From Agelas oroides (lineage: Eukaryota > Porifera > Demospongiae > Agelasida > Agelasidae), in assembly GCA_949130485.1 (NCBI GenBank), contig OX422197.1, forward strand, positions 7,110,991-7,174,990: a DNA stretch of 64,000 nt. Reading direction: 5' to 3'. Shown piece by piece: positions 22,501 to 35,500 of this stretch (positions are counted from its first letter, which is position 1; every line of letters begins with the position of its first letter). The position numbers and the translations under genes are program-made. The notes under the pieces are model-generated. The model ran no database searches and was not told the origin of the DNA. It saw only the letters and a list, made by a program, of their open reading frames with translations.

Positions 22501-25500
22501 TCATGTGTCAGTACAGCTCTCCCCACATCCTTGGTTTGAGACAGTCCTTCATGTGCCACGCCTCCTGCATGTACTGACACCACTGCATGTTATTGGTAGG
22601 GGGTGGGGCATGGTTGCAGGGTGGGGGGAGACAGCATACAGTGTACTACCACAGCTGGGTCAGTCTCCATTGTGAAGGCTAAGCATGTAGATTTACAGTA
22701 GGTGTGGTCTAGGTAGTTGCATGCTAGGTAGAAACACCACTAACAAGTAGCCTCGTTCCCAGGCCACTCCCCCCTCCAGTGTTTGATGGCTTGCAGTGTT
22801 TTGTTTACGTGTTAGGAGAGCCTGTGGAGGAGGCTAACTAACAAGAGTGCTTCCTTCTTCATGTGCACTGATCATCCATCAGTCAATATATAATGAATTG
22901 AAAAGTGCATAACCACACCCACCTTAGTGAGGTGGATGTTAACGACCCTGCACATTGGTGTAGTGTGAATTAAGATCATGAAGTGGGTATTGAGTATGGT
23001 GTACTACATTTAATGTAACAGCCATAAATTTTTAGCAGGAATCTGAAGTTAGTTTTCAGCAGCAATTTGATTTTCTGCAGGTGGCTAGTCGAACCTTTTA
23101 GTTTCAGTTTCGTACTTCATATAGTGTCCAATTGCTTTCATTATCACAAAAGGACGTACAGTCTTTCCACTGTCTAGTACCAGTGGTACTAGTGCTGGTA
23201 CTGACTGACTCGGACACAAATGTTCGTTGGCCTCTTCTGTAGCTCACTGTAGCCTCACTGCTGGTAAAGTAGAGGACTTCTTGAGGTATCTTGTGGCAGC
23301 TGTAGTTCTGTTTAACATTACCTCTTTAGAAAATGTTTTACAACTGGCAAAACTCAATGCATACAACCTGGCTGTGATTGATATGAATCATGAATTTGCT
23401 GACCTTTGAACCAGCAGTCATTCATGTAGACTCACATAACATTCTACACATAAATTTCTGGCTTTAGGGTACGACGTGCTTGGCAGCTTAAGTGCCTTTG
23501 TAGTTTATATCGACTAGAGGATGATACAACTTTTGTTCCAGTATTCATTCATGTAGACTCTTACATTCTACACATAAATTTGTGACTTTAGAGTGTGACT
23601 TATTAGACAGTTTGGTGGACCCTTGTCTGTAGTGTATGAATAGACAATTGACAATGGGATACAAGTACTGTTCCTTGTATATTCTATTTAATGCTGACCG
23701 TGCTGTTTGTTTGTGTACTTGAACTGTATCTAAGTTTAGTAATGAAGTTATCTCTCCTCATCTTCTGTGGCCCTCCCTGTACTTGAGCTACCCTCTCTCC
23801 TCCTCTAGCTGCCATGTTTATTTGAGTCAAGAGACACACGTCTGACCAGACAATTACAAACTGTGTTTTATAAATGTGGTAGCAAAGCACTTTGACCTTT
23901 CCCTCAGTCTCATACCCGGACTACCTAGTCTGGGTAGGAGACTAACCTTCCCATGGGCCATGTAGCTGTTAGATGCAAGTGTAGTGATACTAGGAACAGT
24001 AATCCTTGATAGAGTCTCCTCAGTATCTCACATTGTGGTAGGTATAGAGCAAGATGATCATGTAGTAAACAGTATATCGATCATCATGTTGCAAACAATG
24101 TGTGTCCCACTTGTGACCTAATCCTGCCTTCATCTCCCCTCCAGAAGATACAGTACTTGTCACAGGTATGTACTGTACGTGTGTGTTCCTCTTGTGTACT
24201 AATCAGTAGCAGTGTCCATGGTAACCAACCACAAGAGTGTGGCTAATGTCATGGTACAATATTGTGGCCCATTGTTCTAGTGAATGTATCATTATGAGCC
24301 TTAGCATGTGTAGCTAATTGACAGGGACTTCCCCATCATTGAATACCATAATGTATCATGACACATGCAATGATATGGGAAGGGGTCTAGCTGTGCATGA
24401 CTTACTGGATCAGTACCTCTCTAGCAATGGCACATAATAGACATTCAGTACACAGAAGTGAAGGAGTAGAGTGTTTGGATTGATATTTCCCACCGTACAC
24501 CTGTGGAATGTGATATTGGTAGTTTTGTATGGCTGTGTAGTTGTGGGACTAGAAATGGTGTGTGATATTCATTTCACTTTCATTGCCCACCTCCTCCTCT
24601 CCCTCTCCATTACCTTCCACTGTAGGCGAAGGAAGAGGCCAAGCAACAGCAAAGGGAGCTGGAGGAGGTAAGCCAAGATTGTGTGTCAACAATGGTGTGC
24701 TGGGCTGTACCCCACTTACACCTAGTTGGTAATTTTATGTGTTCCGAAAACAATCAAAGTTAGTGTTTGTGAGAGTTTTGTGGTTTAATTTTTATGGTCA
24801 TGGAATTATTCTACACAACTCGAAAAATCTGACTTTCCACACTTTGCCAGTCCTGGATAGAAACTGAATATTATTCTGTTGCATATTTCAAGCTCATCAC
24901 TGAGTTTGAACCACTGTATTGTTGAATTTCCATTGAGGGTGGGGCTCATCGTAGGTGTATGAATATCTGATGTGTCTGTGAGGTTCATATGAGCCCCGCC
25001 CCTAGTGGAAGTCCTGCAATACAGCTCATTGAAGGTGGTGATGTACTCAAAATACACAATGTACTAATATTTGAGAGGACTGCCACATTTATGGTAGCTC
25101 AGTGCATAGTCTTGTGAAGCCACGTGTGTGAGCTATAGTCTTGTGAAGCCAGGCTAGGCACATGTGTGAGAGTCTGGCTTTGTGAGACTTCTCAATGTCA
25201 GTACAGTAGCTTTCACTGTATGAGAGGGTGGAGACAGAGGTACACCTGTGGTGGTGGACTGTATGAGAGGGTAGAGACAGAAGTACACCTGTGGTGGTGG
25301 ACTGTATGAGAGGGTAGAGACAGAGGTACACCTGTGGTGGTGGACTGTGTGAGAGGGTAGAGACAGAGGTACACCTGTGGTGGTGGATACCTGTTGTAGG
25401 AGAGGTGCTCGTGTGTACCAGAGAGCCTGGAAACCATGGCAATCCCTTATGGTGTTGTTGTATCAAGGTATACTGCTGTGATTGTCAGGGCCTTACCAAG

Positions 25501-28500
25501 GTGCTTCTTACTTTTTGTGCAAAGAGATAGACCGTGTCCCCTCTGATTAAAGTTGGCAGCTGACTTCATTAACATTTGAACTGCAGCAAAGTAAAGTCCT
25601 ACCTGACTAAGATAGATGGAAGATACAAATGAGCCAAATCGAGGTAGCTTATATAGCTACTACAGAGGTCAGACAGGTGCAAATTTGATTATTGCAGATT
25701 CTGCTTTGTTTCGTTTCGCCATTACATTTTGTTTCTTGATTTACTAACACCCCATCAGTGAACAGTAAAATGATTGAGTGGTCCACAACGATTGGTATTA
25801 ACCCTCCCCCTCCTCCCTCATTGTGTTTAAGAAGTTTCTTTTAGCCTCGTCTGCAGGCCCCACCTAAAAATCAGGAATAGGGCCTGGTCACACTTGTAAA
25901 CAATTATTGAGTCAGCAATCTTTTTTGGGATAAACGAATCACATTCGTCCATTACCAATCACTGAGTTCTTGACCACTGAATACATGTGTGTGTCCTGAA
26001 TAGAAGCAGATCTGTTTCATATTTTGAGTGCCTCACCACATTTGAAGCGCTGTATCACTGAACTTTCATTATGGGCGGGGCTCATACACACTTCATGGAA
26101 ATATTAGTTATTCATGCGTCTACACGAAGCACATATGAGCCCCGCCCTTAAGGGAAGTTTAGTGATACAGCACTTTGAACACGGTAATGTGCTTGAAACA
26201 CACAATGGAATGATATTTGATTTCTATCCAGGACTGCCACACACTGTGTTACCCTCCTCCTCCCCCCTCATTGCGTTCACTGTTTAGAGGTGTGTCATAA
26301 TTAGGAAGTAGTTTGCACATTGTCATCAGTGCAGTACAAGTAGGTGTGGCAGTGAAATAAGCATTCCTATCTGATGGGAAGAGGCTAAGTTCACCATGAT
26401 CCATGTTGCAGTTACGTCATCTTATTATTATTTATTTTTAACCATCACGCTGCCGATGGTTAAATACATTGGACCATTCAGTGTGCCTGGTCATGTGAAG
26501 TGGCTTATTGGCCAAATGGTTGAGGGAAAGGGTCATGGTTAGGGTTAGGGTTAGGTTTATGGCTGGGGACAGGGGATGCACAACATTTTTTCTCTCTGTT
26601 TTTATGAAATGTGACTAACGTCTTTGTCTTTGTTGGTTCGGTAGTCTCTTATGGGTATTCAATAAGATGACGTAACCACAACATGGATTGTGGTGAACGT
26701 AGCCTCTCCCATATGTGATGGTAGCACTAAGGTTGGTGGACAAAGCATTTCACTAGCGTCTTTCCCAGCCTCCTCCCAAATCTAGTTTGATTGTCGTACA
26801 GAGAGGTCCTGAAATAATTAATCACATGGGTGATGTAGAGGATAGAGAGAAGGTAGAGAGGGCTTAGTGGAATGTAGGCAGATCGTCAACTGTGCCCAAA
26901 CATGCAGTTATGTAATTGACAGTCATGTAGCTGTGTTCTGATGGGGTCCGTTCTGACAGTTTTTTTTTTGAGCAGTGTAGTAGTGAAAGTTTGAGGAAAG
27001 CCCGGGAAGGTGCATTCTTAGGGTTTGCTATCACTTTGAAAGCAATTCTCTAAGGTGTACGTATGGCATTCAATTTGCCGGGTGAGCGAGGAAGTTAGCA
27101 TAGTTTGTGTACACTTACCCATGACTTGCCGTACTACCAGACAATGCAGTGTGGTCCTGTTCAGTCCCCGGCCATAACACTTTCACAACTAACCAAGTGT
27201 AATTTAGACGAAACTTAGCCTCATTCCCAGGTGAGTGTCTTGGTCAACAAAACAATCAACAAAGTGTGGGGAATTTGAGTGGTTTGCCCACATGCAGTTA
27301 AGTTCTCTCCACCTGTGACGTTTCTTGATCACGTGTTAAATTTTACCATGCTCTGCCCTTTCCTCTTTAGAATTTTTCATTCACACATGGGAAGGCCTGG
27401 GAATGAGGCTATAGTATTCAAATACTGAATTGGGGTAAACTACATTCACCTCCCCTCACTCTTCCCCCCCCCCCCCCCCCCCCCACCAACTCTGAGTGGC
27501 TAGTCCCATTCTGTGATGTGCTACAACACATATACTATTGCCCTCCCACCTCATTTGTAGAGAGATGTGTTCTAATTAGAGAGTAGTTTACAGTACAGTT
27601 GGTGTGGTGTTGAAATCTCTTGGTATTGCACACACATGGTCAGGATTTTAGAAGCTAGGGAGGCACCAGAAACCTGGGGAAGGGTGCAGCAGCTCTGCTG
27701 ATTTTCAAAGCCTTAGAAGGGCTCTGATGACTATGTCTAATCAAGTGGTAGTACTAACCTTGTTTCAGACTGAGAGTATGACACCATATAAGTGCATGTA
27801 CATGACATTATCGTGTGTCCCAGCTCCATCATGCGTTGTTTAACACACTGTCACAAACGTAGCCTCGGCTCTCCCCGCTACCCCTCCAGGAGAGCCTGGG
27901 AACAAGGCTATCATGAACTAGTACCGACCATGCTCTGCACCAGCTAATCAAACACAACAGTGACACTTACTGATGGTAGAGTTTATGTGATGCTAGGCAT
28001 ATCATATAGAGTTTTTGGCCCTCCAAAGTGGGGTTCGTACGAAACCCCTCACTCCCCTCCCCTTTCCTCTCTATGGGCTCAATTCTACTGATGTCACTCC
28101 CACAACATAGAAATGACAGAATGTACATTCATATGCTTAGAACTCTTGCCTCATGTTGGAATAAAGAGAATTTAGATGTTATGAGGCGAAAATAGAGGAT
28201 TGTGGGGGCTGGTGGTTGTCCGGTTGTCGTAGCTCAGTGGCAGCTATGGGCTCAAATCTACTAATGTCACTCCCACAACATAGAAACAACAGAATGTGCA
28301 TTCATATATCTTCCAGTACCAGTGAAGTTAGTGGGATGGGATGGATAGAACATTTTATTAACTACCCCAGATTTGAGGATTGTATTCATGTGCCCCCCCA
28401 CCCCCACCTCAAAATGTTAACTCTAGATTATGAATACACAATCTGAGAAGGTGCATAGTGAGGAAGGTTTCCAGGAAATTCCCTTTAGAGAAGGCACAAA

Positions 28501-31500
28501 CAAATTTAGATCAAGATTGGTGTTACTGGTTTCAGATGCTGAATTTTATGGACTTGTCACACACACAAATCACGGTTCAGTGTAGCCGTTGTGCTGTGAC
28601 GATGAGTGTATAAGCCTATATAGTAGGGTATGCCAGTGGATAGTGAGCCAGATGCAGGCTGAGCATATGAATCAATACACACAAGTTTTACACTAGTAGC
28701 TAAGGACATGTCTTCACTTGGAGTGAGCTTGAGTACAGAAGCAACAAGAGCTTTCTAAATGCAGCTGAAGTACAAAAGTTTGCCAATGTCTTCCCTCCCT
28801 CCCTCCATCCCTCCCTCCCCTCCCTCCATCACTCTCTCCCCTCCCTCCTTCCCTCCCTCTCCCTCCCTCCCTCCCTCCCTCCCTCTCCCTCCCTCCCTCC
28901 CTCTCCCTCCCTCCCTCCCTCTCCCTCCCTTCCTCCCCCTCCCTCCCTCCCTCCCTCTCCCTCCCTCCCTCTCCCTCCCTCCCTCCCCCTCCCTCCCTCC
29001 CTCCCCCTCCCTCCCTCCCTCCCCCTCCCTCCCTCCCTCCCCCTCCCTCCCTCCCTCCCCCTCCCTCCCTCCCTCCCCCTCCCTCCCTCCCTCCCTCCCC
29101 CTCCCTCCCCTCCCTCCCCCTCCCTCCCTCCCTCCCTCCCTCCCTCCCTCCCCCTCCCTCCCTCCCTCCCTCCCCCTCCCTCCCTCCCTCCCTCCCTCCC
29201 CCTCCCTCCCTCCCTCCCTCCCTCCCTCCCTCCCTCCCTCCCTCCCCCTCCCCCTCCCTCCCTCCCTCCCTCCCCCTCCCTCCCTCCCTCCCTCCCTCCC
29301 TCCCTCCCCCTCCCTCCCTCCCTCCCTCCCTCCCTCCCTCCCCCTCCCTCCCTCCCTCCCTCCCCTCCCTCCCTCCCTCCCTCCCCCTCCCTCCCTCCCT
29401 CCCTCCCTCCCTCCCTCCCTTCCCCTCCCTCCCTCCCTCCCTCCCTCCCTCCATTCTTCCCTCCCCCCACCTCCCCACAAGTGAAACAAAGGAAACATTG
29501 TAACTTCATATTAACCAATAATCTTACATGTGTCCCCCTCCATGCATGCACACAACTCACACACACACACACATGCAGGCACACACACATGCACTAAACA
29601 CACACACACACATACAAACACGCACACAAATGCCGCACACGCAAGCACACGGACACACACATATACAAAGACACACACAGACATGCACACACACACAGAC
29701 ACACACGCACGCACACACACTCACAAACCAAAAGAACATTGCACTAAGTACCCAATACCCAATATGCTACATGTGTATGGCCCCTTCCCGCCCCCTCCTT
29801 CCTCCCCTCTCCCTGCCCCTCCTCTCCTCCCTTCCCCCTCCTTCCCCCCCCCCCCCCACTCCTTCCTACCCCCTCTCCCCACTCCCTCCCCCCTATTTCT
29901 TCCCCCCTTTCCCGCACTCCTTCCCCCTCCTCTCCCTCCCTCCCCCTCCTCTCCTCCCTCTCCCCTCCTCTCCTCCCTCCCCCTCCCCCCTCCCCCCACT
30001 CCTTTCCCCCTCCTTTCTACCCCCTCCTCCCACTCCTCTCCTTCCTCTCAGAGTAGCTCAGGATTTTAAGGTTATTGAGTGCATTCCTGAGACAATTTAG
30101 CACATTTACACTGCTGCTTCCTTCTTGATTTACACTTGGGGATTGGGCTCTGATATTTGATATTATTGACCAACTTTTGGATATGATATTGTCCCACTGG
30201 AACTGCTGCTTCTTGATTTACACTTGGGGGTTAGGCTCTCCCCACTCCTTTCTCACCTTTCCACCCACTCCTTCCTCCCCCCTGCCCCCACTCCTTCCTC
30301 TCCCCTCCCCCCACTCCTTCCTCTCCCCTTCCCCCACTCCTTCCCTCCCTCTCCCCACTCCTTCCTCTCCCCACTCCTTCCTCTCCCCTCCCCCAACTCC
30401 TTCCTCTCCCCTCCCCACACTCCTTCCTCTCCCCTCCCCCCACTCCTTCCTCCCCCCTGCCCCCACTCCTTAGTCTCGTGCCCAGGCCCCACCTGAGAGG
30501 GTCTGGTGACATTCGACCAATCCCTCGGGCTTTATTAACATTGATTGCTTTCTGCGGAGAATTTTCCAACTACCAATCACATTGCAGAAAACACAATCTG
30601 TAGTGCAACACCGGAAATCCTTGGCTACTTCAGCATGATGACACAGCACTTTTTGGGCATGTAAATTAGTTATCAGTTTGCAACTATGCATACACTAAGC
30701 TTTGAATTTTTAACAAAGCCTAAGGAGTCAGCCAAATGTAACCAGACCCTCTCCTCGCAGTTGGGGTCTGGGCATGAGATTACCCACTCCTATCCTCTCT
30801 CCCCCCTCTGTGCCCACTCCTTCCTCCCCCTCCTCCTACTCCTCTCGTTCCTCTCAGAGTAGCTCAGAATATCATTTAAGGCCATTGATAGCATTCCTGA
30901 GCCAATTTAGCACTCCCTCCTCCCCCCTCTGTGCCCACTTCCACTTCCATACATGCCCCCTCCTTCTTCCCCCCACTTCCATCAGTGCCCCCTCCTTCTT
31001 CCCCCCACTTCTTCCTCCCCCCTCCCCCACTCCTTCCCCCCTCCCCCCACTCCTTTCCCACTCCCCAATCCTTCCCCTCTCCCCACTCCTCTCCTCCCCC
31101 TTCTGTACCCCCTCCCCCCCTCCCCCCTCCCTCTAATCTCCTCCCTCTCAGAGGAGCTCAGAATATTCTTTTAAGGTCATTGATTGCATTTTTGAGCCAG
31201 ATTTACACTTTGAGATTGATTATCATGATATTTTTGACCAACCTTTTGGATGTGATATTGTCCCACCGTCCTGTCCCGGGCTTCCCCTTTTCTCCTCCCC
31301 CCTTTTCCCTGTTTCCTCCCTTTTTCTCTCTCCTCTCCACCTTATGCTCTCCCTCCCTCTCTTCCTCTCTTTCCCTCCCCCTTCCTCCTCCTCCTTTCTC
31401 CTCTCCTTTCCTCTTCCTCCTCCTCCTCCCCTCTTTCTCCCTTTTTCTCCCCTTTCTCCCTTTCCTCCTTCCCCTTCCCCTTTCCTCTCCCCCTTCTCCC

Positions 31501-32522
31501 ACCCACACCACCCCCCCACCCTTCTTTTTCTCTTCCCCATGTTTCTTTCCCGTTCTCTCCTCCCTTTCTTTTCCCATCCGGCCACCCCCCTCCCCTTTCC
31601 CTTCCCTCTCCCTTTACCCGTTTCCTCTCCACTCCATCCTCTTCCCCCTTTCCCTTCACATCCTCATTCACCCCTTCCTCACCCCCCCCCACACACACAC
31701 ACACACACTTCTCCCCTTCCACCCTTCCCTTTCAAACAGTAACACTTAAATTTGCTGCAATACCATTACTTTTTTGACAACCACCATGATATAATGATTA
31801 GCCGCAGCATTTTTTCCTCAGGCAACCTTCAGTAATTTCAATGATGGTTTTCCAATCAGTTTCGGTAGCAAATCCCCTCTTTCCACAGCATGCTGACCAT
31901 TCAGACAATGGGTTAAAATGGTCTAGAGGATAATTATAGTCCCTGCCTTCTAAATGGAATGCTGTTCAGAGCCAATTATTGCTGAATGCTTACATTGAAA
32001 AGCAGTGACACACGGGGCTAGTGTGTACAAGTGTGACCCACTGTCAACTTTAGTGTTTGGTGACATTGTGAGGGGGTGGGATGTGTGTGGACGTACATGT
32101 ATTACATGATTCAATGTATGTGTTTATGGAAGTGTGCCACCTAAAGAAAATGAGAAGTGACCAAATTTGACATTGAGCTTTAGGTTAATGGGAGGTTTCA
32201 CACAGTTGAGTGTCCTCGCACTGGAGTATGGTGTAACTTCGTAGCAGAAGTGTCCCAGTGTGAGTATAGACCCTGCATTCCTGTATTGGTATCAAGCTTG
32301 TGTGGAGGGATACATGTCAGAGGTGCTCTTTGTTCTCTCTACAGGAGAAGGCATCACTTCAGCAGGAGGTAACAGGCCATCTCAGTCACACGGAATTGGA
32401 GGCAAAGTTGAGTGAGACGGAGAGGGCGATTATGAGGGCTAAAAAGCAGCAAGAAGAGTACCAGGAGATTATAGACAAGTACAAGCAAAGACTCCAGAAT
32501 ACATCTCAAGAGCAAGATAAAG
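13532..32522 (+). CDS. Gene A exons 1-10: basic N-terminus and micro-exon coiled coil
   Basis: Exon 1 starts at an ATG with A at -3 and ends [14 protein letters not shown]. Exons 2-9 are 33, 45, 42, 33, 45, 24, 21 and 42 nt, all phase 0, so any can be skipped or repeated without a frame change. They encode [81 protein letters not shown] and [14 protein letters not shown]. Exon 10 (178 nt) continues with charged helix ([16 protein letters not shown], then [16 protein letters not shown]) and ends in phase 1. The 21-nt exon is exactly one heptad. Introns 5, 7, 9 and 10 are large (2.1, 3.9, 7.7 and 7.9 kb). Confidence 0.85.
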
Positions 32523-35500
32523 GTAGGACACGTGTATTGGCACCAGTCATGTTCTAAGAACATGTGTAAAATTGTACTGCTGATTATAGTAACTAGTTTA
32601 GTTTCCTACCGTAGGCACTCTAATGATGTGTTACTCTAATCATGCGTCACTCTAATCTCAAACCGAAGATTTCCAATAATGGGTTACTCTAATCTGAAAC
32701 CGAGAATTTCCAATAATGAGTTACTCTACTGAGACTAATTTGCTACAAGAGCACATAAGAACGGGTGGCTTGTGTAAAAGCATGTAACTCCAATAGAAGC
32801 CCATAGTCTGCTCAAAATTATTGAACCGTACTAAAAATAGAACACCTGGTCACATGCTTAGCAACAATGCCTTATGATCCACGCACCATGCCCAGTACGT
32901 GTTACTATTTTTAGTACTGGCGGTAAATTCCAACTGGTTTCAAATTTTAGAGTTACACTGGCCGCCCGTTCTTATGCACTCTTGTTGCTATTATTGCATT
33001 ACACAAGAACTGCCTTAGAACTACACGTATCCTCGTTGCCATGCCCATCTGAAAATCAGGAAAGGGCATGGTCACAGTCCCATATGTGCTGAGTCAGCAT
33101 TATGTAGCAAAGACCAGTCATTACATACCTTACATCAGACCATTTGGTAGCCAGCTACTGTTGATAGTGGTGGTACAGAGTGTGTGAAAAGACCTTGCCA
33201 AGGGGTGACTAGAGGCTACTCCTGGAAGGTGAGAGTAGCAGTCCAAGCACACAAAGTTTGGAAATTTGAGGCCTACAGGAAGTCTTCTAGCCTAGTTTCC
33301 AGTCTTGAAACAAGGGTACCATAGAATTTCTAATAATTCGTACACCCTATTAATTCGTACACCCCCCTTTTCAGGGAAAAACGGTAATTTACGTACTCTA
33401 ATTTATTCATACACGTAAAAATGAAATTATTATTCTGTACAGCAGAAGAGCGTTTGAGCACAAGCAGAGCATTTCCAACGTCCACAAATACGAATGAACA
33501 CATTCTTTTGGCTCTTGGTTCTGATCGTAAGGGCAGGGACAATGTCAAAATAAGCCGGGGTAGGGGTCAGTCCGCGTGTTCCCGCAGGTTTATTCGTGTG
33601 AAGCCTCGCGAGACTAACATTCAGCGAATGCTGTAAGTTCATTCTTCGATGTCGGCTAAGAGTCTTAGTGCGACTGACATGTTTATGTGAAGTGTAAGTT
33701 GTGGAGCCCTGTAAACTTCAAGTTGCTAGCCCAGCGTAGGAATATATATATATGTATGCATGTAGATTGAAGCCGAAGTTACTTGTTACTAGTTGTTATA
33801 CATAATGGCAGCTAACTGAAGCTAGAAAAGTACCTGAGGGTGGGGGTCTGGTCACACTTGCAAACTTGTGAAAGGCTGTTTTGGTCACACTTGTAAACCT
33901 TCTCGTAAGCACTGACCTAGCACAGAGTTAGTATAGTGAGTTAGATCCTCTCTTTGTGTGGGCTAATGACTACAGAGGTGGGCAATGTATGGAGACCAAG
34001 AGTTTAACACAGGTATTTGCAATTTGTCACATGACTACACACGAGTAGCTTGTGAACTTCTTAAAAGGCTGTTTCAGAGGAACAAAAGAGTTTCTTCAAA
34101 AAGAAAAGAGATTTGTCATCACTGTGACCTTTCGAACATTGCGCACCTACATTATTATTTCGTACTGCAAGCGACGAACGCGCGAAGGCCTGGGAACGAG
34201 GCTACACCTACAGTGCGTAACACAACTCTTATATACGCACACATACATGAATATTCCAGAACGTTATCTTGCCTGTCACAGAAGTGACCAAACAAAATAT
34301 GTTCAACACATGCTGGAAGATTACAAGTGTGACCTGTAGCCCCAACCTTCCCTGTTTTGTTTAAGATACAGGCCTGGGAACTATGTAAAGGTTTCTTTTA
34401 CCTCCATTTGTAATTTTTTTTGCAGTGTACTTACACATGTGCACCTTGCTCTGTGTGTGTCCCATCAGCAATGAAAAACCACAACTACCCATGTGATTAG
34501 ATGTGTACAAATACACATGCGAATTAGAAGATGTACCATACACACTCACTAATATGCCTATTGCAGTGAATGCACAGTCACCCTCCCCCTCTTTTACCCC
34601 TAAGTTCTTACAAAGGTCATTTTTCACTTGTTTCATTACCCTGTGGTGAGCACCTTGTAGAATGGTATCTTGTGCATGCTGATCATGTGGTGTGGTATCA
34701 CACATGGTTAGTGTGCTGATAGCGTGGTGTCACATGGTTAGTGTGCTATTCACGTGGTGTGGTGTCACATGGTTAGTGTGCTATTCACATGGCGTGGTGT
34801 CACGTGGTTAGTGTGCTATTCACGTGGTGTGGTGTCACATGGTTAGTGTGCTGTTGATATGGTGGGTGTCACATGGTTAGTGTGCTGTTGATATGGTGTG
34901 GTGTCACATGGTTAGTCTGGTGTTGATATGGTGGGTGTCACATGGTTAATGTGTGCTATTCATGTGGTGTGGTGTCACATGGTTAGTGTGCTGTTGATAT
35001 GGTGTGGTGTCACATGGTTAGTCTGCTGTTCACGTCGTGTGGTGTCACATGGTTATTCTGCTCATAGTAAGGTGTTGGTAGTACCATAAGCTGGGGGGAA
35101 CCTTTTTTTGCCTAATAAATTATTCCGGGTTTCTTTGTCCATAATTTAAGGCTACATAATGAACAAGACCTCCAAGGATACCATGCATGTTCCATTCATG
35201 GCTCTGGCTACCACCATTATTGGTCAACAAGTTCTTACCTGTGAAGGACAGCAAACCAATAACTGACTATGCCACTGTGGCTGTCACAAAGGTTAAAATT
35301 TTGTGGTTGGCATGGGTATTATTTAATAAAACGGAAAATTCTTCTAGGATGTTCTTGAGCATTCAGCGTAGGAGGGTGCCTTAGACACTACGTTCTTTGA
35401 AGCACTTAAAGTGCTGTATTGCTGAAATTATATGTAGATTTTTTAATATTCATTCTGCAAATATTCATCACTTCTTTCATAATACCCACATGTTCATGAG

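Noticed and set aside
26535..26560. TTAGGG-like run as an interstitial telomere
   Set aside because: Only about three units, inside a foldback element; too short to be meaningful.
28714..31749. Long open frames in the C/T-rich intron region
   Set aside because: Low-complexity by-products of CCCT, CA and CCCCCACTCCTT repeats.
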